From: Arthrobacter pascens
GTDB taxonomy: Bacteria; Actinomycetota; Actinomycetes; Actinomycetales; Micrococcaceae
Direction: 5' to 3'
Length of the DNA: 64,000 bases
Assembly: GCF_030816475.1 (NCBI RefSeq)
Contig: NZ_JAUSXF010000001.1
Coordinates: forward strand, 2,480,001-2,544,000
In this document: piece after piece, positions 17,036-25,598 of the stretch
How the letters are laid out: the number at the start of each line of letters is the position of its first letter
Numbering within the stretch: the stretch's first letter is position 1
Position numbers and translations under genes: made by a program
The notes under the pieces: model-generated
The model's database searches: none
What the model was told of the DNA's origin: nothing
Seen by the model: only the letters and a program-made list of their open reading frames with translations

Positions 17036-17391
17036 GCGCGAGGTCCTGACAGGATGCTCCTCCAGTTCTCCGGCACCCTGGCTCGAGGTCCCGGTACGCC
17101 TTGCGATTCAGGGTGGCTGGTAGGTGGCGCCAGCTGTGGCCCTGCGAGCATCTGTTGCTCCGGGTAGCTCCAAAACCACGTTTCTCCGGGTTCGAAGCTT
17201 TGGACGTAAGGGTGACCCGTCTGCCTGTAGTGTGCGGTGGCGTGCTTGTTTGGGGAGTCATCACAGCACCCAACGTGCCCGCACGCAGCGCAACGGCGTA
17301 AATGCACCCACCAACTACCAGAGGCATCGCACTCGACGCATCCTTCCCCACTTGGAGGGACGAATTCGTCGATCCCACTCTCAATTCCCAT
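17032..17391 (-). CDS. UBP-type zinc-finger protein
   Basis: 119 residues. C18, C21, C34, C37 and C42 with H50, H54 and H60 (CVECDASGSWWVHLRRCAAC, then GHVGCC, NKHATAHYRQTGHP) form a ZnF-UBP fold, the domain that in eukaryotes binds the ubiquitin C-terminus. Bacterial stand-alone versions have no ubiquitin, and their ligand is unknown. ATG 17391 (MGIESGIDEF) is the start nearest the domain with AGGAAAC upstream. It is co-transcribed with the flavoprotein through an ATGA overlap, so it may be its partner or substrate-binding subunit. Confidence 0.88.
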   Translation of the reverse strand: MGIESGIDEFVPPSGEGCVECDASGSWWVHLRRCAACGHVGCCDDSPNKHATAHYRQTGHPYVQSFEPGETWFWSYPEQQMLAGPQLAPPTSHPESQGVPGPRARVPENWRSILSGPRA

Positions 17392-17464
17392 GATGTTTCC
17401 TCTTCGCTTCCGTGCCTGTGTGTTGGTGACCAGGAGGAGATAGCGCTGTCTGTCCGCCACCGGC

Positions 17465-17845
17465 TCAGGACTCAGCTGACGGTTGTTCCTGAGCGGCATC
17501 GATGAACACATACAAGGCCGTGATAACGCCGTCTTTGATCGTCAGGGCGTCGCGGCCTGTCACAACCGCTTGTTGGCCCTGAGGACCTAGGGTCCATGTG
17601 TACGTTGAAAGTTCCTGCGCAGTTTGGATTGCGCCGGTGATCTCCAGCTGCATGCCGGGAAGGGCAGCGTGCAGCGCGTCAATGGCTTGCTCGACTCCGG
17701 ATTGTCCAAAGTATGTAGCGTTTGACTCCGCTACGACAGCGTCCGATGCATAAATTCCAGCTACCGCCGATGACCGTTCCTCGCTCGGCTGGGAGTTCCA
17801 GATTCTGAGATGTTCAGCGGCGATTGCATTGATGGATTCGGTCAT
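17465..17845 (-). CDS. NTF2/SnoaL-like protein
   Basis: 126 residues, one cone-shaped NTF2-like domain: an N-terminal helix (AAEHLRIWNSQ), IYASDAVV, a middle helix with GVEQAIDALHAALPGMQLEI, and strands ending in GVITALYVFID. SnoaL-like members are small-molecule isomerases, hydrolases or binding proteins. No catalytic residue can be assigned. It lies 73 bp upstream of the UBP gene on the same strand and may share its transcript. Confidence 0.8.
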   Translation of the reverse strand: MTESINAIAAEHLRIWNSQPSEERSSAVAGIYASDAVVAESNATYFGQSGVEQAIDALHAALPGMQLEITGAIQTAQELSTYTWTLGPQGQQAVVTGRDALTIKDGVITALYVFIDAAQEQPSAES

Positions 17846-17947
17846 TTTGTTCTCCTTTTAACAGCCATCAGGTACACCGTGGCGGGATGGAGACGGTGAA
17901 AAATGATGTGACTTCACGCACCGATGCCTCCTGTCCCCGCTCCGTCA

Positions 17948-18904
17948 TCAGGCCAGTGCTGCTTTCAGTGACGCAACAGCGAGCAGGATGGCGTGTTTTG
18001 CGGCCTCGGTATCGTGAAGCGAGTTGAGCATGACGAAGTCATGGACTATGCCGCCAAAGCGGGCGTTGGTTGCTTTGACTCCAGCCTGACGCAGCCGGGC
18101 TGCGAAAACCTCGCCCTCGTCACGCAGGACGTCGGCTTCAGCTGTAATTATCAGTGTCTCGGGCAGGCCTGCCAGTTCCTCGAGGGGGGCCCGCAATGGA
18201 GAGGCCGTTGACTTGGTGCGCTCTCCGTCCTGGGTGTACTGGTCCCAGTACCACTTCATGGCATCGCGGGTCAGGAAGTAGCCTTCAGCGAACTCGGTGT
18301 ACGAGCCGGTATCGAAGGAGGCATCTGTTACGGGGTAGAACAGGATTTGCTTCGCGAACTTCAGGTCGCCACGTTCCTTCGCCAGGAGCGATACCGCGAT
18401 GGTCATGTTGCCACCGACGGAGTCGCCGGCGATTGCCAACCTGCTGGCGTCCAGGCCTTGTTCGCTGCCGTTCGCCGCAACCCACTGCGCGACTGCGTAG
18501 CTTTGTTCGATGGCAACCGGGTATCTGACTTCCGGTGACCGGTCGTACTCGGGGAACACCACGGCCGCGTTCGTTCCGATAGCGAGGTCGCGGACGAGCC
18601 GGTCGTGGGTATGGGCGTTGCCAAATACCCACCCTGCGCCATGGATGTACAGGATCACCGGCAAATTCCCGGTGCTGTTCAAGGGCTTGACGATGCGGGC
18701 CTTTATCGATCCCGTCGGCCCACCCTGGACCTCTATCCACTCCTCATCGACATCCGGCTTCGCGATGGGCGAATCCTGGACTCCATCCACAGCCTTCCGC
18801 CCCTCGGCCGGCGACAGCTCGTACAGGAAGGGAGGGTTGGACGTCGCTTCCACAAAGTCCTGCGCTGCAGCTTCCAGCGCATAAGCTTTCGGGTTTCCGG
18901 GCAT
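17948..18904 (-). CDS. Alpha/beta hydrolase, HSL-family esterase
   Basis: 318 residues. The oxyanion-hole motif HGAG is at 89-92, the nucleophile S162 in GDSVGG, an Asp in ITAEADVLRDEG near 257 and a His in GGIVHDFVM near 289 complete the triad. This is the hormone-sensitive-lipase group (Aes/LipH-like), which hydrolyses short acyl esters. Length is normal. It lies between a MarR regulator and an NTF2-like gene on the same strand; MarR control is plausible. The natural substrate is unknown. Confidence 0.9.
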   Translation of the reverse strand: MPGNPKAYALEAAAQDFVEATSNPPFLYELSPAEGRKAVDGVQDSPIAKPDVDEEWIEVQGGPTGSIKARIVKPLNSTGNLPVILYIHGAGWVFGNAHTHDRLVRDLAIGTNAAVVFPEYDRSPEVRYPVAIEQSYAVAQWVAANGSEQGLDASRLAIAGDSVGGNMTIAVSLLAKERGDLKFAKQILFYPVTDASFDTGSYTEFAEGYFLTRDAMKWYWDQYTQDGERTKSTASPLRAPLEELAGLPETLIITAEADVLRDEGEVFAARLRQAGVKATNARFGGIVHDFVMLNSLHDTEAAKHAILLAVASLKAALA

Positions 18905-19038
18905 GACGGCTCCTTGCTACGAAAAAGGGGTGAGAGATCTTTTTATCTCCCCCTCCACCTTTGCCGAACGCCTTGTGGCCGCGCATCCGTCAACTGACGT
19001 ATCCGTGGCTGAAGCCCATCGACGTTCACGCCTCCTCC

Positions 19039-19560
19039 TTAGGGGTGATCGACAGGACGCGGGAGTGTCCCGGAGCGGATCAATTCCTCGTAAATCATCT
19101 CGAAAGTCTCCGCGAGCAGGTCCGTACGCTGATCATCAAGAACGCCGAGAAACATCCCTTTGACCAACGCGATGTGACCAGGAGAGGCCGCAGCCAAGGA
19201 TGTTCTACCCAATTTGGTCAGCGAGACTGCGGTCGACCGCTTATCTGTCGCACTGGGCTGCAGATGGACAAGCCCACGCTCAGACATACGCCGTGCATGG
19301 TGACTGACCCGGCTACGCTCCCACCCAATCCTTGTTGCAAGACTTGATACAGAGAGTGTGGCGTCCTCCTCGCTGATGAGAGCAACAAGTATGTCGTAGT
19401 CAGCAAGCGAGAGGCCGTGGTCTGCCCGAAGTTGGCGGTTCATCTCATAACGAAGCCGAAGCTGAACCTTCATATAGGCGTACCACGCCCTGGTTTCCTT
19501 AGTGGATAGAAGGGCATAGGGAGACTCTTCCGCAACTTCATACTCGCCAGGCACCGTCAT
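19039..19560 (-). CDS. MarR-family transcriptional regulator
   Basis: 173 residues. The winged helix is recognisable: LSLADYDILVALISEED, LSVSSLATRIGWERSRVSHHARRM (recognition helix), and the wing DKRSTAVSLTKLGRTSL. AGGAGAGG precedes ATG 19560. It is divergent from the LAL-type regulator with 164 bp between starts and lies upstream of the esterase on the same strand, so either could be its target. MarR proteins usually sense phenolic or oxidising compounds. Confidence 0.9.
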   Translation of the reverse strand: MTVPGEYEVAEESPYALLSTKETRAWYAYMKVQLRLRYEMNRQLRADHGLSLADYDILVALISEEDATLSVSSLATRIGWERSRVSHHARRMSERGLVHLQPSATDKRSTAVSLTKLGRTSLAAASPGHIALVKGMFLGVLDDQRTDLLAETFEMIYEELIRSGTLPRPVDHP

Positions 19561-19657
19561 TGTCCTCTCCTAACCCTGGTCCCCACGATACGGCGACCAG
19601 ACACGACACCGCCCCAACACAACCCAGAGCACCGCCAACTGGCTAAGGTCCTGCTCC

Positions 19658-19686
19658 TTGACTAACGATCACACCCCGCGTATAGA
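19658..19686 (+). promoter_or_regulatory. Near-consensus promoter of the LAL regulator gene
   Basis: TTGACT (19658-19663), a 17-bp spacer and TATAGA (19681-19686). Transcription would start near 19693, after the first ATG of the open frame (19692), which supports ATG 19725 as the real start. Such a good housekeeping-type promoter is unusual for a regulator gene and suggests control by repression. Confidence 0.6.
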
Positions 19687-19724
19687 TTTGAATGATATTT
19701 CACGCAAAGTACCGAAAGAAGGCC

Positions 19725-22547
19725 ATGTCCAGACCTCTGTGGGGGGCTAACAGTAACAAAGCCGTTGAGGAGGTTGCACCCGACCGTCTCGTTGGTCGCG
19801 ATGAGGAGCTGACCCGGTTGACAGCTCTTGTCGGCGGAACAACGAGTACAGGCCAGGCTCTGATCATCGAAGGTGATCCAGGCACCGGGAAATCCATGCT
19901 TTTGGCTCTTGCTGAGCGGCAGGCACGAGAGGCAGGTTTCCGGACCCTCCGCTGCACCGGCATGCAAGGCGCTGCTGCGATCGGATTCAACGGTCTGCAC
20001 GAGATGCTGTATCCGATACTGCACTACATCGACGCCATTCCTCCCCGTCAACGAGAAGCACTGATGACAGCGCTGGCAATGCTGGAAGGCCCTCCCCCCG
20101 GCAAACTGCTGGTATGCGTAGCGGCGTTGAGCCTGCTCGAAGAGGCTGCTGCTGATAAACCGATCTTCATCGCCGTGGATGATTTGCACTGGGTAGACCA
20201 CTCCAGCACTGACGTCATCACCTTTGTCAGTCTCCGCTTGGAGAACTCCGCAATCGCCTTGCTCGCAACGACCCGACCGCCATGGGATGGGGCAGCAGTC
20301 AATGACATGCGTTTGGAACGACTCCTGCTTGGGCCCCTCAATTCCCAATCATCCGAGGAGCTCATCACCGTTGTTGGTGCCGGCCTCTCCCCCAGCGAAC
20401 GGGCACGGGTACTGCGGGAAGCGGAAGGCAACCCTCTTGCGCTTTGCGAACTGTCCATAGCGCTCCGTCGTGACGGATCAGCGGACACGGCACTGCACGC
20501 GACACTTCCTACAACAAAACGGCTGGAGCATACCTTCCTCAGCCATAAGCGCACCTTGCCGGAACGAAGCCAGAAAATGCTGCTTCTGGCCGCGGTCGCG
20601 GATGATGCGAACCTTTCGGATTTACTCGACGCGGCACACACGTTCGATCTCACCTTTGCAGACTTCGGACCGCTTGAACGTGCCGGTCTGATCCAGATAG
20701 CAGAGGGCAGCCTGACGTTTCGCCATCCCGTGCTCCGGTCAGCTATCCATGGTGCTGCGACAAGTGATGACATCCGCCGAGCCCACGCGGCTCTGGCACT
20801 ATCAATTTCCGACCCTGACCGTGCCGCGTGGCATCGGGCGGCGGCAACATTCGGACAGGACGAAGCCATAGCTGCCGAGTTGGACAACGTGGCCAGACGG
20901 GCCGAGAGCCGTGGAGCCCTCGTTGAAGCCGCAGTGACCTTCCGCAAATCTGCAATGCTCTCCACCAACCCAGCCAGGAAAGCCTCACGGTTAGCTTCAG
21001 CAGCCTCGACAGCACGGTCAGCAGGAAAAACGAGCGAAGCACTCGAAAGCCTGGAACACGCTGACCTGATCGCTGAGGATGCCGATACCGTCTCCCGCCT
21101 GGCAATCACTCGGAGCATCCTGAGCCTCACCGCGGGAGTTCGCGGACTGACACGAAGTGACCTGGACCTCATCCTGGGGAAACTTGCCGGCCCTGAAAAC
21201 GTCGAACACCGAACCATTGTCTTGTGGTGTGCTGCCCTGTCCGCTCGGGGCCGGAATTCTCCAAAAGAGGACCGGCACTGGCTGCAGGACGAACTCTGCT
21301 CCACAAAAACACCCAATCCGCTAAAGACAGTGGCCCTGGCAGTCCTGGAACCACTCGGCGGCTTCCCCGAGCTTCGAACCGAACTGCCCCAGCTCGTGAC
21401 CCAGCTCGTTGACCAGCCCCTCGGACTGGTATCTCTTGCGATAGCGGCAGAATCCCTTCAGGACACCGAAACCGCCCTCACCGCATGGAGTCTCGCATAC
21501 GAGCGCTTCGCGGGCCGAGGGGCCGCCGCTGACGAGGTGCAGGCGCTGCGAGGGCGAGCCGGCGTCCGTCTCCTGTGGGGCCAGGTCCGGGAAGGCTTGG
21601 CCGATGCAGAGTACGCCATGCGGATGGCCCGGGATACCTCCCAACCAATGCTGGAAAGCACCGCCGCAGCCACGGTCGCACGCGCCAACGCCCTCCTCGG
21701 AGACTTCTCCAAGGCACAAGCCGCCCTCGCTCATAGTCGCGAACTGATGAAGACTTCACCGCTTGCTATGACCAGTGCAGACACGCGGTGGGCAGCTGGT
21801 CTCATCGCACTTGGGCAGCAACGTTTTCGTGACGCCCTCATCGAATTCACCCACATGAGTGTCCATCCAACACGTGCCCTGTGGGCGACCGCGGATCGTG
21901 CTGAGGCGGCAGTGCGTGCGGGCCGGCCCGAGAGCGTACTGGAGAATGTAGCGCAGGCTGACACCATCGCCAAGGTGTATCGCTCGCCACTTCTAGCTTC
22001 ACTCGTGGAACGAAGCAGAGCTCTCCTCGCCGAACCCTCCACCGCGGCCGGGCACTTCGAACGGGCCATCCAGCACGGGGAGGTCAGTGAGTCAGTGCTC
22101 GAGCTTGCGCGTACCCAGCTCCTCTACGGTGAATGGTTGCGCCGGGACCGGCAACCGGCAGAGGCGCGGATCCATCTGTCAGCAGCGCTTCAGGCCTTCA
22201 ACGCCGCAGGCGCCGCCCAGTTCGCGGATCGGGCTGCCAAGGAACTGAGGGCGGCCGGAGAAGTGCCGCGGACCCTGCCCGCGGCCGCACCCTCAGAACT
22301 GGATATGCTCACACCCCAGGAACTGCAAATCGCCACACTCGCCAGCCGGGGTCTGTCCAACAAGGAGATCGCAGATGAGATCTACTTGTCACATCGGACG
22401 GTAAGCACGCATCTATACCGGGTTTTCCCCAAACTCGGTATCACCAGTCGATTTCAGCTACGGGAAGCCTTCGAGCGCATCGGGCCGGCCGAAGGTTCAG
22501 TGCCGTCACCGAACGACGCCGCTCGTCATTCCCACCAAGAAAGCTGA
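19725..22547 (+). CDS. LuxR-family ATPase regulator (LAL type)
   Basis: 940 residues. An N-terminal STAND-type NTPase has Walker A GDPGTGKS (50-57) and Walker B IFIAVDDLHWVD (147-158). A long helical, TPR-like middle follows, then a C-terminal LuxR helix-turn-helix (LTPQELQIATLASRGLSNKE, then IADEIYLSHRTVSTHLYRVF). Length fits the LAL group, which acts as ATP- and inducer-dependent activators (MalT-like). ATG 19725 has AGAAGG upstream and lies after the predicted transcription start. Its targets cannot be read from the sequence; the divergent MarR/esterase genes are the nearest candidates. Confidence 0.92.
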   Translation: MSRPLWGANSNKAVEEVAPDRLVGRDEELTRLTALVGGTTSTGQALIIEGDPGTGKSMLLALAERQAREAGFRTLRCTGMQGAAAIGFNGLHEMLYPILHYIDAIPPRQREALMTALAMLEGPPPGKLLVCVAALSLLEEAAADKPIFIAVDDLHWVDHSSTDVITFVSLRLENSAIALLATTRPPWDGAAVNDMRLERLLLGPLNSQSSEELITVVGAGLSPSERARVLREAEGNPLALCELSIALRRDGSADTALHATLPTTKRLEHTFLSHKRTLPERSQKMLLLAAVADDANLSDLLDAAHTFDLTFADFGPLERAGLIQIAEGSLTFRHPVLRSAIHGAATSDDIRRAHAALALSISDPDRAAWHRAAATFGQDEAIAAELDNVARRAESRGALVEAAVTFRKSAMLSTNPARKASRLASAASTARSAGKTSEALESLEHADLIAEDADTVSRLAITRSILSLTAGVRGLTRSDLDLILGKLAGPENVEHRTIVLWCAALSARGRNSPKEDRHWLQDELCSTKTPNPLKTVALAVLEPLGGFPELRTELPQLVTQLVDQPLGLVSLAIAAESLQDTETALTAWSLAYERFAGRGAAADEVQALRGRAGVRLLWGQVREGLADAEYAMRMARDTSQPMLESTAAATVARANALLGDFSKAQAALAHSRELMKTSPLAMTSADTRWAAGLIALGQQRFRDALIEFTHMSVHPTRALWATADRAEAAVRAGRPESVLENVAQADTIAKVYRSPLLASLVERSRALLAEPSTAAGHFERAIQHGEVSESVLELARTQLLYGEWLRRDRQPAEARIHLSAALQAFNAAGAAQFADRAAKELRAAGEVPRTLPAAAPSELDMLTPQELQIATLASRGLSNKEIADEIYLSHRTVSTHLYRVFPKLGITSRFQLREAFERIGPAEGSVPSPNDAARHSHQES

Positions 22548-22861
22548 GGCCGGCTCCCCGAGGGCTGGCGCTATCAACGGCACCTGCCCGCCCATGGTGT
22601 CCCCATGAACGCCAGGCAGGTGACATCAGCCGTCCTAACGCACTCGAGGACGCGAAGCCATCGGCCGCCAGTGGGATCTACCCGAGGAACTCGTCACTGA
22701 AGCAGCACGGTCAGGCAGCCGCTTCACCAAGCCCGGCCTTCCTCTCAAACACGGACTGACACAGCTGCGCCGTTCCAAAGTGCACACGGGCTTGAGCACC
22801 CCGCAGAAGCGCTGCGAGCATGGTGGTTTCATGGTGCCCCTGTCCTTGCTAGGCTCCCTCC
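22548..22861. other. Gap between the LAL gene and the HD-domain gene
   Basis: No gene, repeat or strong hairpin is seen in these 314 bases. It presumably holds the HD-domain gene's promoter, but I cannot point to clear -35/-10 boxes. Confidence 0.4.
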
Positions 22862-23455
22862 ATGAGCGCCAATGATCCATTGATCCAAGCAGGGAAGGAC
22901 CTGATTACCCGCCGCCTCCACCCAGCCATCATCAACCACAGCATCAGGGTCTTCGGGTTCGCGCAGGCCATCGCTGAGCATGAAGGGTGCGCCGTGGACT
23001 TGCAGGCACTGCAGGTAGCTGCGCTTTTCCATGACGCAGGGACTGCCAAGGAATACGACGGGCCCCACCGGTTCGAGATCGAAGGCGCGGATGCAGCCGC
23101 AGGCTTTCTCGATGAACATGGGTGGGACGCTTCCCGCGTCGATGCAGTGTGGGAAGCAATCGCCCTGCACACCTCGCCACAGATCGCCGAACGCCGAGGC
23201 CCCTTAACTCGTTACCTCCGGCTCGGCGTCCGCGTTGATTTCGGTGATGAAACGCTGCTGCCGCACACAGCCCGTTACCGCTCCACGGCCGAAGCACTGC
23301 ACCCCCGACTCATGATCGAGCAGGAACTTGGGAATGCCGTGGTCAAACAGGCAGCACGAAACCCCGCCAAAGCACCGCCCGCCTCATGGCCCGGAGCGCT
23401 GCTACAGGCTCACTTGGCCGACCCGAACCAGTCCGGCGTCAACCCTGCCTTCTGA
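22862..23455 (+). CDS. HD-domain phosphohydrolase-like protein
   Basis: 197 residues. H26 (NHSIRVFGFAQ), H57-D58 (ALFHDAGTAKEYDGPHRFEIEG) and a later Asp supply the HD metal-binding pattern; the order resembles YfbR/cyanamide-hydratase-like HD proteins with IALHTSPQIAERRGPLTRYL. These proteins hydrolyse phosphoester or small nitrile/urea-type bonds with a divalent metal. A single gene in accessory DNA; the substrate is unknown. Confidence 0.85.
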   Translation: MSANDPLIQAGKDLITRRLHPAIINHSIRVFGFAQAIAEHEGCAVDLQALQVAALFHDAGTAKEYDGPHRFEIEGADAAAGFLDEHGWDASRVDAVWEAIALHTSPQIAERRGPLTRYLRLGVRVDFGDETLLPHTARYRSTAEALHPRLMIEQELGNAVVKQAARNPAKAPPASWPGALLQAHLADPNQSGVNPAF

Positions 23456-24616
23456 GGACCTGTTGCGACCGCGGACACTGCGCGCCGCAACGTCCGCGGC
23501 CTGCGCCCGGACCTGGTCTGGTACGCCCTCCGAAGCCCAAAGCCGGCCAGTTGCTGCCGCAACTCCCCCGTTGGCCCGTCAGCTCGGCCTACTTGGTATC
23601 CGGTGCATATTAGATTTCAGATTATTCGTGCTTTTGAAGAGCGCCGTCACGGAGTTCGCCCAGCTGGGGCTACACGCCAACCTGACGTCTGGCAGGTGTT
23701 CAGGGAGAGTCAGGATGGGATTCGATTCTTCATATCTGACAGGGGGCTTGGGAACTCTAAGATCCAAGACACCTTCAGACTCCGCCGGAACGCGTGCATG
23801 ATTGCGGATACTGGCATTCAGCACTGCCAGCACCACGTCCGGGATCTTGCTGCAGCGACTGTTACCGCAGAACCATGTGCTGTGAGACCGATGCAGCCGC
23901 GGTCGGAAATCAATGCAGCGGCAACCCCAACTGCAAGATCGAAGCCCTCGTTTGTATTGAAATCGTGCCGGTCATCACGCAGCCCAGTCCGGCACTGATG
24001 TCGCGGCGCCGCGCGTGGCGCCGCAAAACCAGCTCAGCCCGCTGAAGTAGGAGCGCAGACGCGGAACTGTGTTCCTCCGCAGCGAACTGCTCCAACCGCC
24101 GGTCGAGGTCTTCGGGTACCCGCAGATCAATCGCCATACCGAATGGTTCGACCTGGTACTACCCGGCGGACTAGCCGGCCCAAGGCGCGAAGCTATGCAA
24201 CAACGAATCGGGCGCACGTTCCCACTACGCCCGCCACCGCAAAAAAGCGACGTAAGTGTGGACACTGTCAACACTCAATGTGGCAGGACAAACAGGGCAT
24301 CAGCTGCTCCCAAGAGAACCTCCAGAAAACGCTCCAGACCGCAACGCGCGCGGTGTCATGTAGTTGCTGCGGCCCTGAACCATGAACTGGTGTTGGTCAC
24401 CCAGGACCAACCGCGACAGAACCGAAACGAGGAACCGCAAAACTCAGCCGACAGCAGGCGGAGGGCCCACTCGCCAGGGCTCTGAGCCCGCCACCCACAT
24501 AACCGAATAGGCCACCGCCTCAGCCAGGCCACAGCCCGCGCACCAGCGTCAGAGGGACGCCACCACAAGCTTTATACACACGTTAAAGCAAAAACCCCTC
24601 TGACGAGGGGATCTGC
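23456..24616. other. 1.2-kb degraded stretch next to tRNA-Leu
   Basis: Apart from a short RHH-type antitoxin frame at 23910-24137, no family is recognised on either strand. Codon use in the remaining frames looks random. A region of decayed accessory DNA beside a tRNA is a common picture for old insertion sites. Confidence 0.4.
23910..24137 (-). CDS. Ribbon-helix-helix antitoxin-like protein, probably orphan
   Basis: 75 codons. MAIDLRVPEDLDRRLEQFAA, then EEHSSASALLLQRAELVLRR, is the beta-alpha-alpha pattern of RHH antitoxins found with Doc/Fic or VapC toxins. The last 20 residues do not look like the usual acidic tail, so the 3' end may have changed frame. No toxin gene follows on the same strand in the expected place. 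It may be a remnant. Confidence 0.5.
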   Translation of the reverse strand: MAIDLRVPEDLDRRLEQFAAEEHSSASALLLQRAELVLRRHARRRDISAGLGCVMTGTISIQTRASILQLGLPLH

Positions 24617-24618
24617 TG

Positions 24619-24700
24619 TGCCCGAGGTGGGACTCGAACCCACACACCTTTCGATACCGCATTTTGAGTGCGGCGCGTCTGCCAATTCCGCCACTCGGGC
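24619..24700 (-). tRNA. tRNA-Leu (CAA)
   Basis: 82 nt. The acceptor GCCCGAG pairs with CTCGGGC; the D-arm has AATTGGCAGACGC, the anticodon loop CTCAAAA gives CAA, a variable arm is present, and the T-arm is GTGGGTTCGAGTCCCAC. CCA is not encoded. The 3' 24 bp recur at 3225 and 11650. Confidence 0.95.
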
Positions 24701-24904
24701 GCGGAATACATGGAGCCACCACGGTACGCCCACAGCTGATTGTGAGCAACGCGATCGCTTCACGTACGCGGAATTACTCTACATCCAGATAGGCTGAATT
24801 CCAGAATCGCGCCGCCGACGCCGCAATCGACCATGCAGATCATGTACAGCCGCGGGCGCACCTAAGATAGTGATGTTCCCGCCGTACCTTTCCAAGGAGA
24901 TCCC

Positions 24905-25510
24905 GTGACTGAACCGACGGAGCCCAAACCCTCATCCCAGCCGGCGCGCCGCGTCATTGTGGCGGAGGACGAAACCCTCATCCGCCTCGACATCATCGAG
25001 ATCCTGCGCGGCGAAGGCTATGACGTTGTGGGCGAGGCAGACAACGGCGAGAAGGCCGTCCAGCTCGCGGAAGAACTCAAGCCGGACCTCGTCCTGATGG
25101 ACGTCAAGATGCCCGTCATGGACGGCATTTCCGCCGCCGAGAAGATCGTAAAGGCCCGCATCGCCCCCGTGGTCCTGCTGACCGCGTTCAGCCAGAAGGA
25201 ACTCGTCGAGCGTGCACGCGATGCGGGCGCCATGGCCTATGTGGTCAAGCCCTTCACCCCGGCCGACCTCATCCCTGCCCTGGAGATTGCGCTCTCCCGC
25301 CACGAGGAAATCAAGGCCCTCGAAGGCGAGGTGTCTGATCTGCAGGAGCAGTTCGCCACCCGCAAGCTGGTGGAGCGCGCCAAGAGCCTCCTGACCACCA
25401 AGATGGGCCTCACCGAGCCTGAGGCGTTCCGCTGGATCCAGAAGACCTCCATGGACCGCCGCCTGAGCATGCGCGAGGTAGCCGAGACCATCATCAACCA
25501 GGTCAACTGA
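24905..25510 (+). CDS. pdtaR: ANTAR-domain response regulator PdtaR
   Basis: 201 residues from GTG 24905 with AAGGAG upstream. Residues 16-130 are a receiver domain with acidic pocket E21/D22, phosphoacceptor D66 (LMDVKMP) and VVKPF; residues 140-200 form an ANTAR RNA-binding domain (ATRKLVERAKSLLTTKMGL, AFRWIQKTSMDRR). In mycobacteria PdtaR is phosphorylated by PdtaS and acts as an antiterminator on dual-hexaloop RNAs. The kinase gene is not in the window. A TAAGAT box at 24863 may be its -10. A strong hairpin separates it from pyk. Confidence 0.93.
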   Translation: MTEPTEPKPSSQPARRVIVAEDETLIRLDIIEILRGEGYDVVGEADNGEKAVQLAEELKPDLVLMDVKMPVMDGISAAEKIVKARIAPVVLLTAFSQKELVERARDAGAMAYVVKPFTPADLIPALEIALSRHEEIKALEGEVSDLQEQFATRKLVERAKSLLTTKMGLTEPEAFRWIQKTSMDRRLSMREVAETIINQVN

Positions 25511-25547
25511 CGCGGCAGTAGCCAAACAAAGACAACAAAAGCAAAAG

Positions 25548-25590
25548 GGAGGGTCCCCGCCAGTTCAAAACTGGCGGGGACCCTCCTTTG
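25548..25590. terminator. Bidirectional terminator between pdtaR and pyk
   Basis: An 18-bp perfect stem, 25548-25565 paired with 25569-25586 (GGAGGGTCCCCGCCAGTT on the left arm). AAAA lies before it and TTT after it, so it can end transcripts from both converging genes. Confidence 0.9.
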
Positions 25591-25598
25591 TCAGCTGA

